A stretch of DNA of 9,237 nt. Origin: Candidatus Heimdallarchaeota archaeon. GTDB taxonomy: Archaea > Asgardarchaeota > Heimdallarchaeia > JABLTI01. The DNA lies in the NCBI GenBank assembly GCA_030671945.1, contig DAOVHJ010000077.1, positions 1 through 9,237 of the forward strand, in the 5' to 3' direction. Shown here one piece after another: positions 5,897 to 9,237 of this stretch; within the stretch, counting starts at the first letter, position 1; each line of letters opens with the position of its first letter. The notes under the pieces were generated by a model that saw only the letters and a program-made list of their open reading frames with translations, made no database searches and was not told the origin of the DNA. The translations under genes and the position numbers were made by a program.

Positions 5897-8257
5897 ATGC
5901 TTGACAGGATTAAGAGACTTCGAGATCAAAGTCGAAATGCAATTCCTTCTCTTTCCATTGAAAGAGCTAAATTAATGACTGAATTCTATAAAAGTGGAGC
6001 TGCTGAAAAAGTATCTATTCCTGTTGCGAGAGCTTTAGCCTTCAAGTATTTACTAGAGAACAAGGAAATCAGCATTAATGATGATGAGCTAATCGTTGGT
6101 GAACGCGGTCCAGCTCCAAAAGCAACTCCTACTTATCCTGAAATTTGTTGCCATTCCATGCAAGACTTAGATATCTTAGATTCTCGAGAGAAAATTTCCT
6201 TCAAGGTAAATGAAGAAACAAGAAAATTAACAGAAGAGGAAATCATTCCTTTCTGGAAGGGAAGATCAATTCGTGATCGTATATTCACAGAGGTTGATTA
6301 TAAGTGGATAGATGCCTATGAAGCAGGTGTCTTTACAGAATTTCTTGAACAGAGAGCGCCAGGACATACAGTTGCAGATGGTAAAATATTTGTTAATGGT
6401 TTTTCTGACTATATGGCAGACATTCAACAAAGCTTTGAAAGCATAGATTATGATTCAGATCCTGATTCGTTAGACAAACGTGATGAACTAAGAGCAATGG
6501 AAATCGCTTCAGCCGCAATTATGATGTATGCAGAACGATATGTAGAGAAAGGAATAGAATTAGCGCAAAAAGAAAAGGATCCAAAACGAAAGAAAGAACT
6601 CAAGTTAATTGCTGAAACATGCACTCATGTCCCTGCGAATGCTCCACGTACTTTTAGAGAAGCATTACAGCATTATTGGTTTATTCATTTAGGGGTAATT
6701 ACTGAGCTTAATACTTGGGATTCTTTTAATCCTGGTAGATTAGATCAACATCTATATCCATTCTACAAGAAGGAAATTGATGAGGGAACTCTTACTAAAG
6801 AAGAAGCTAAAGAGCTTTTGCAGGCTTTTTGGGTGAAATTCAACAATCAACCAGCACCACCTAAAGTTGGAGTGACAGCTGCAGAAAGCAGCACGTATAC
6901 TGATTTCTGTTTGATTAATCTAGGGGGATTAAAAGAAGACGGAACAAACGCTGTAAATGAGCTTTCCTATTTAATTCTAGATGTAATTGAAGAGATGCGC
7001 ATATTACAACCAAGTTCAATGGTTCAGATTAGCAATAAAACTCCAGAAGAATTCTTGATAAGAGCCTTAAAAATAATAAAAACTGGTTTTGGGCAACCAT
7101 CTATTTTCAACATTGATATGATAATCAAAGAAATGTTGCGAGTTGGAAAATCAATCGAGGATGCTAGAAATGGAGGTACAAGTGGATGTGTTGAGACTGG
7201 AGCATTTGGGAAAGAAGCATACATTCTAACCGGGTACTTCAATTTAATGAAAATTCTAGAAGTAACATTGAATAATGGATTTGATCCTCGAACCAAAAAA
7301 CAAATTGGGTTAAGAACCGGTAATGCTGAGAAATTCAAAACATACAAAGATTTGTTTGATGCATTTGAGAAGCAAGTAAAACACTTTATTGATATTAAAA
7401 TTAAGGGAAATAATGTTATTGAACAGCTATGGGCTACTCTACTCCCTTCACCCTTTTTATCTATAATAATTGATGATTGTATTGCAAAAGCCAAGGATTA
7501 CAATGCAGGTGGTGCTAGATACAATACAAATTACATACAAGGTGTTGGATTAGGAAGCATTACTGATTCGCTTTCTTCGATAAAGTATAATGTATTCGAT
7601 GAAAAACATTTAACAATGAAAGAACTTCTTGAAGCTTTGTCAACAAATTTTGAAGGAAAAGAAGAGCTTCGTCAAGGATTCCTCTGTGATACACCTAAAT
7701 ATGGAAATGATGAGGATTATCCTGATGCACTAACAAAAGATGTTTTTGAATTATACTTCAATGCTATAGATGGGAGACCAACTACTAAAGATGGTCATTA
7801 TCGAGTTATTTTTCTACCGACAACAGTTCATGTTTATTTCGGAAGTGTAGTGGGAGCGATGCCTGATGGAAGAAGAGCAACTGAACCACTATCTGAAGGT
7901 ATATCCCCTGTTCAAGGATCAGACACAAAAGGACCAACTGCTGTTTTGAAGTCTGCAAGTAAAATAGACCATGAAAGAACTGGTGGAACACTCCTAAACC
8001 AGAAATTCACACCTAGTTTCTTCGCAACAGATGAAGGAATTAATAACATTGCTCATCTAGTCAGAGGATATTTCAAGTTAGGTGGTCATCACATTCAATT
8101 CAATGTTGTATCAGCTGATACTTTGCGAGAGGCTCAAAAGAATCCATTGAAATATAGAGACCTAATTGTTCGAGTTGCCGGTTATAGTGACTACTTTATC
8201 AATTTAGGTCCTAAACTTCAGGATGAAATTATACGAAGAACTGAACATAGTTCCTAA
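5897..8257 (+). CDS. hypD: Glycyl radical enzyme, probable trans-4-hydroxy-L-proline dehydratase
   Basis: A 786-residue glycyl radical enzyme, within a few residues of clostridial HypD as I remember it. HypD removes water from trans-4-hydroxy-L-proline to give pyrroline-5-carboxylate. The PFL-like domain fills about residues 1-650 and the glycine radical domain about 665-786. The thiyl cysteine is Cys431 in GGTSGCVETGAFGKEAY with Glu433 as the general base; the radical glycine is Gly762 in RVAGYSD. Blocks that fit HypD rather than PFL, glycerol or choline enzymes include PTYPEICCHSM (78-88), EQRAPGHTV (His157), ELNTWDSFNPGRLDQH (Asp275), KFNNQPAPPKVG (314-325), SSTYTDF (331-337), LTGYFN (Tyr447) and LPTTVHVYFG (Thr642). 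Each lies three residues before the position I recall for C. difficile HypD (Cys434, Glu436, Asp278, His160, Tyr450, Thr645, Gly765). Cytosolic, oxygen-sensitive, activated by the upstream gene. No P5C reductase is adjacent. A close relative acting on another proline derivative remains possible. Confidence 0.88.
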   Translation: MLDRIKRLRDQSRNAIPSLSIERAKLMTEFYKSGAAEKVSIPVARALAFKYLLENKEISINDDELIVGERGPAPKATPTYPEICCHSMQDLDILDSREKISFKVNEETRKLTEEEIIPFWKGRSIRDRIFTEVDYKWIDAYEAGVFTEFLEQRAPGHTVADGKIFVNGFSDYMADIQQSFESIDYDSDPDSLDKRDELRAMEIASAAIMMYAERYVEKGIELAQKEKDPKRKKELKLIAETCTHVPANAPRTFREALQHYWFIHLGVITELNTWDSFNPGRLDQHLYPFYKKEIDEGTLTKEEAKELLQAFWVKFNNQPAPPKVGVTAAESSTYTDFCLINLGGLKEDGTNAVNELSYLILDVIEEMRILQPSSMVQISNKTPEEFLIRALKIIKTGFGQPSIFNIDMIIKEMLRVGKSIEDARNGGTSGCVETGAFGKEAYILTGYFNLMKILEVTLNNGFDPRTKKQIGLRTGNAEKFKTYKDLFDAFEKQVKHFIDIKIKGNNVIEQLWATLLPSPFLSIIIDDCIAKAKDYNAGGARYNTNYIQGVGLGSITDSLSSIKYNVFDEKHLTMKELLEALSTNFEGKEELRQGFLCDTPKYGNDEDYPDALTKDVFELYFNAIDGRPTTKDGHYRVIFLPTTVHVYFGSVVGAMPDGRRATEPLSEGISPVQGSDTKGPTAVLKSASKIDHERTGGTLLNQKFTPSFFATDEGINNIAHLVRGYFKLGGHHIQFNVVSADTLREAQKNPLKYRDLIVRVAGYSDYFINLGPKLQDEIIRRTEHSS

Positions 8258-8267
8258 AAAACATCAA

Positions 8268-9122
8268 TCATTTTTTTGAAAATGTTTTCTTATGCCATTT
8301 ACGTATTTTCTGTACGAGTTTCTTTCTTTCAGATTCATTGTTTAGTAGTTCTTTTAATTTACCAATAGAATAACCGGAAATTTTCATCACTGAGTTAAGA
8401 CTATCTAAGAGAGTATTTAATTTGATATTATTTTTTAGACTTGCAATCAATTTTTCTTCTGTGTAATCCTTGTATAACCCTTCGTAAGCCCACATAATAT
8501 CTGGCTCTTTATACTCAGTAGTTCCTTCTTCTTCATATTCATCATCAAAACCATAATCATCAAATAAATCATCTTCTGCAGCTATCGGTTTTTCCTTAGT
8601 CTTCACTTTTGGTAATGGCTCATAAATATTGTAAAAACGATTAAGAAGGTCGGCAAAGGAGTCATAATCCCAAACTGGAATTATACCGGGAGAGCTAAAA
8701 GCTTCATCATATGCTACTAAAGCTTCTCGAATTGCTGATCGCTTTCTATGATCATTTTTATAATAATCATCTTGAAAATGTCTTCTTAATTCCCTTCTAT
8801 GGATATCAAAATTATCATATTCAGGTGGAAGGCTGAAATGAGTTAGAATGATGGAAATAATCCGTAAATAGCGTGCTATATCCACTTTTGTTTTTATTTG
8901 ATAATGATCCATCATTTTTTTTGTAAGAACAATCTCACCAAATTGACAGGGATTAGGCAGATCTGCTTTCTCACTGTCAAAACGGGAATGCGGCTTAAAT
9001 CTGTAAACTTCTACTCCAATAATACCTTGCTCTCTAATTATATGATCAAAACCAGTTTTTCTTAAATAATCTAAGCCTATTTTGTATTTTTTAATAATAG
9101 CAGACATACAGAAACTATTCAT
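8268..9122 (-). CDS. Hypothetical protein with acidic linker
   Basis: A 284-residue protein that I do not recognise. It has no signal peptide, membrane helix or cysteine cluster, so it is probably cytosolic. Residues about 1-170 look like a mixed fold with an aromatic-rich helical part (LRIISIILTHFSLPPEY, 86-102, then a highly charged IHRRELRRHFQDD helix). Residues about 183-207 are a low-complexity acidic linker (EDDLFDDY, FDDEYEEEG). The last 75 residues (about 208-284) are predicted helical and end in a strongly basic tail (RKKLVQKIRKWHKKTFSKK). The acidic hinge and basic tail suggest binding to nucleic acid or a partner protein, but this is inference. A second Met at residue 6 (9107) is a possible start: a TATA-like GTTTAAAA lies about 26 bases before it, fitting a leaderless transcript. 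The gene is convergent with the dehydratase, with a ten-base gap. Confidence 0.75.
   Translation of the reverse strand: MNSFCMSAIIKKYKIGLDYLRKTGFDHIIREQGIIGVEVYRFKPHSRFDSEKADLPNPCQFGEIVLTKKMMDHYQIKTKVDIARYLRIISIILTHFSLPPEYDNFDIHRRELRRHFQDDYYKNDHRKRSAIREALVAYDEAFSSPGIIPVWDYDSFADLLNRFYNIYEPLPKVKTKEKPIAAEDDLFDDYGFDDEYEEEGTTEYKEPDIMWAYEGLYKDYTEEKLIASLKNNIKLNTLLDSLNSVMKISGYSIGKLKELLNNESERKKLVQKIRKWHKKTFSKK
8269..8289 (+). terminator. T-rich terminator of the dehydratase operon
   Basis: About a dozen bases after the stop at 8257 is CATTTTTTTGAAAATGTTTTCTT, with a run of seven T and a second run of four. It overlaps the 3' end of the convergent gene. There is no clear hairpin, as is usual for archaeal terminators. 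Confidence 0.35.
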
Positions 9123-9129
9123 TAAAATG

Positions 9130-9137
9130 TTTTAAAC
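9130..9137 (-). promoter_or_regulatory. Candidate TATA-like element of the hypothetical gene
   Basis: On the minus strand GTTTAAAA lies about 26 bases before the second Met codon (9107) and only about ten before the first (9122). If used, it would favour the internal start. A second TTTAAA at 9171-9176 could instead serve the longer form with a leader of about 25 bases. Confidence 0.25.
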
Positions 9138-9170
9138 TTTCTTTCAAAAAATCATGCCATAAAAAATTAG

Positions 9171-9178
9171 TTTAAATA
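9171..9178. promoter_or_regulatory. TTTAAATA element between divergent genes
   Basis: The core TTTAAA reads the same on both strands. It lies about 40 bases before the ATG at 9216 on the plus strand and about 50 before 9122 on the minus strand, so it could serve either direction. Support is by position and composition only. Confidence 0.25.
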
Positions 9179-9215
9179 GTGTAGCGAGATATTTTCTTTA
9201 GTATAATTGAAAAAC

Positions 9216-9237
9216 ATGGTGAAAAATAGTGAAAAAG
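9216..9237 (+). CDS. Possible start of a gene running off the window
   Basis: ATG at 9216 opens a frame reading MVKNSEK to the window end. It is placed as a divergent partner of the hypothetical gene and has a TATA-like element upstream. Seven codons are too few to judge coding potential or product. Confidence 0.3.

Noticed and set aside
7024..7494. 156-codon open frame on the minus strand
   Set aside because: It lies entirely inside the strongly conserved dehydratase gene and has no recognisable product; it is an antisense shadow.
5897..8257. Pyruvate formate-lyase
   Set aside because: PFL has a Cys-Cys pair in its active site; here it is GCVE, with HypD-type blocks throughout.

Overview
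The window is AT-rich, gene-dense DNA that looks archaeal. The evidence is AT-rich TATA-type elements upstream of several starts, T-tract rather than hairpin ends to genes, weak or absent Shine-Dalgarno sites, and surface proteins with a cytosolic zinc ribbon or Ca-binding repeats. An Asgard-type or other anaerobic mesophilic archaeon is my best guess, but that is inference; no rRNA or marker gene is present. An oxygen-sensitive glycyl radical enzyme with its activase points to an anaerobic life style.

Layout, left to right. 1-1560 (-) is an open-ended gene for a membrane-anchored protein with a GATase1/DUF4350-like domain followed by at least nine TSP3-like acidic Ca-binding repeats; its C terminus lies outside the window. 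1621-2457 (+), divergent from it, is a PqqB/PhnP-type metallo-beta-lactamase-fold protein. 2504-3907 (-), convergent with that, is a zinc-ribbon/single-TM/DUF4097-like protein whose ectodomain is a strikingly regular 24-residue repeat alternating FSGD and SSGN motifs; its promoter carries a perfect palindrome just downstream of the TATA box. 4073-4936 (-) is a flavin reductase-like split-barrel protein fused to a PCP_red (protochlorophyllide reductase-type) tail. 5088-5894 and 5897-8257 (+) form a two-gene operon of a glycyl radical enzyme activase and a glycyl radical enzyme that closely resembles trans-4-hydroxy-L-proline dehydratase (HypD). 8268-9122 (-) is an unrecognised protein with an acidic linker. 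At 9216 a further + strand gene may begin and run off the window.

The clearest metabolic story is the operon: the activase uses S-adenosylmethionine to place a radical on Gly762 of the dehydratase, which would dehydrate 4-hydroxyproline to pyrroline-5-carboxylate for later reduction to proline. No P5C reductase is in the window. The flavin reductase-like gene shares a divergent promoter region with the operon and might be co-regulated or supply electrons; this is speculative. The two surface proteins and the MBL gene have no evident link to the operon. No intergenic stretch exceeds about 165 bases, and I saw no tRNA, rRNA, CRISPR array, insertion sequence or prophage gene.
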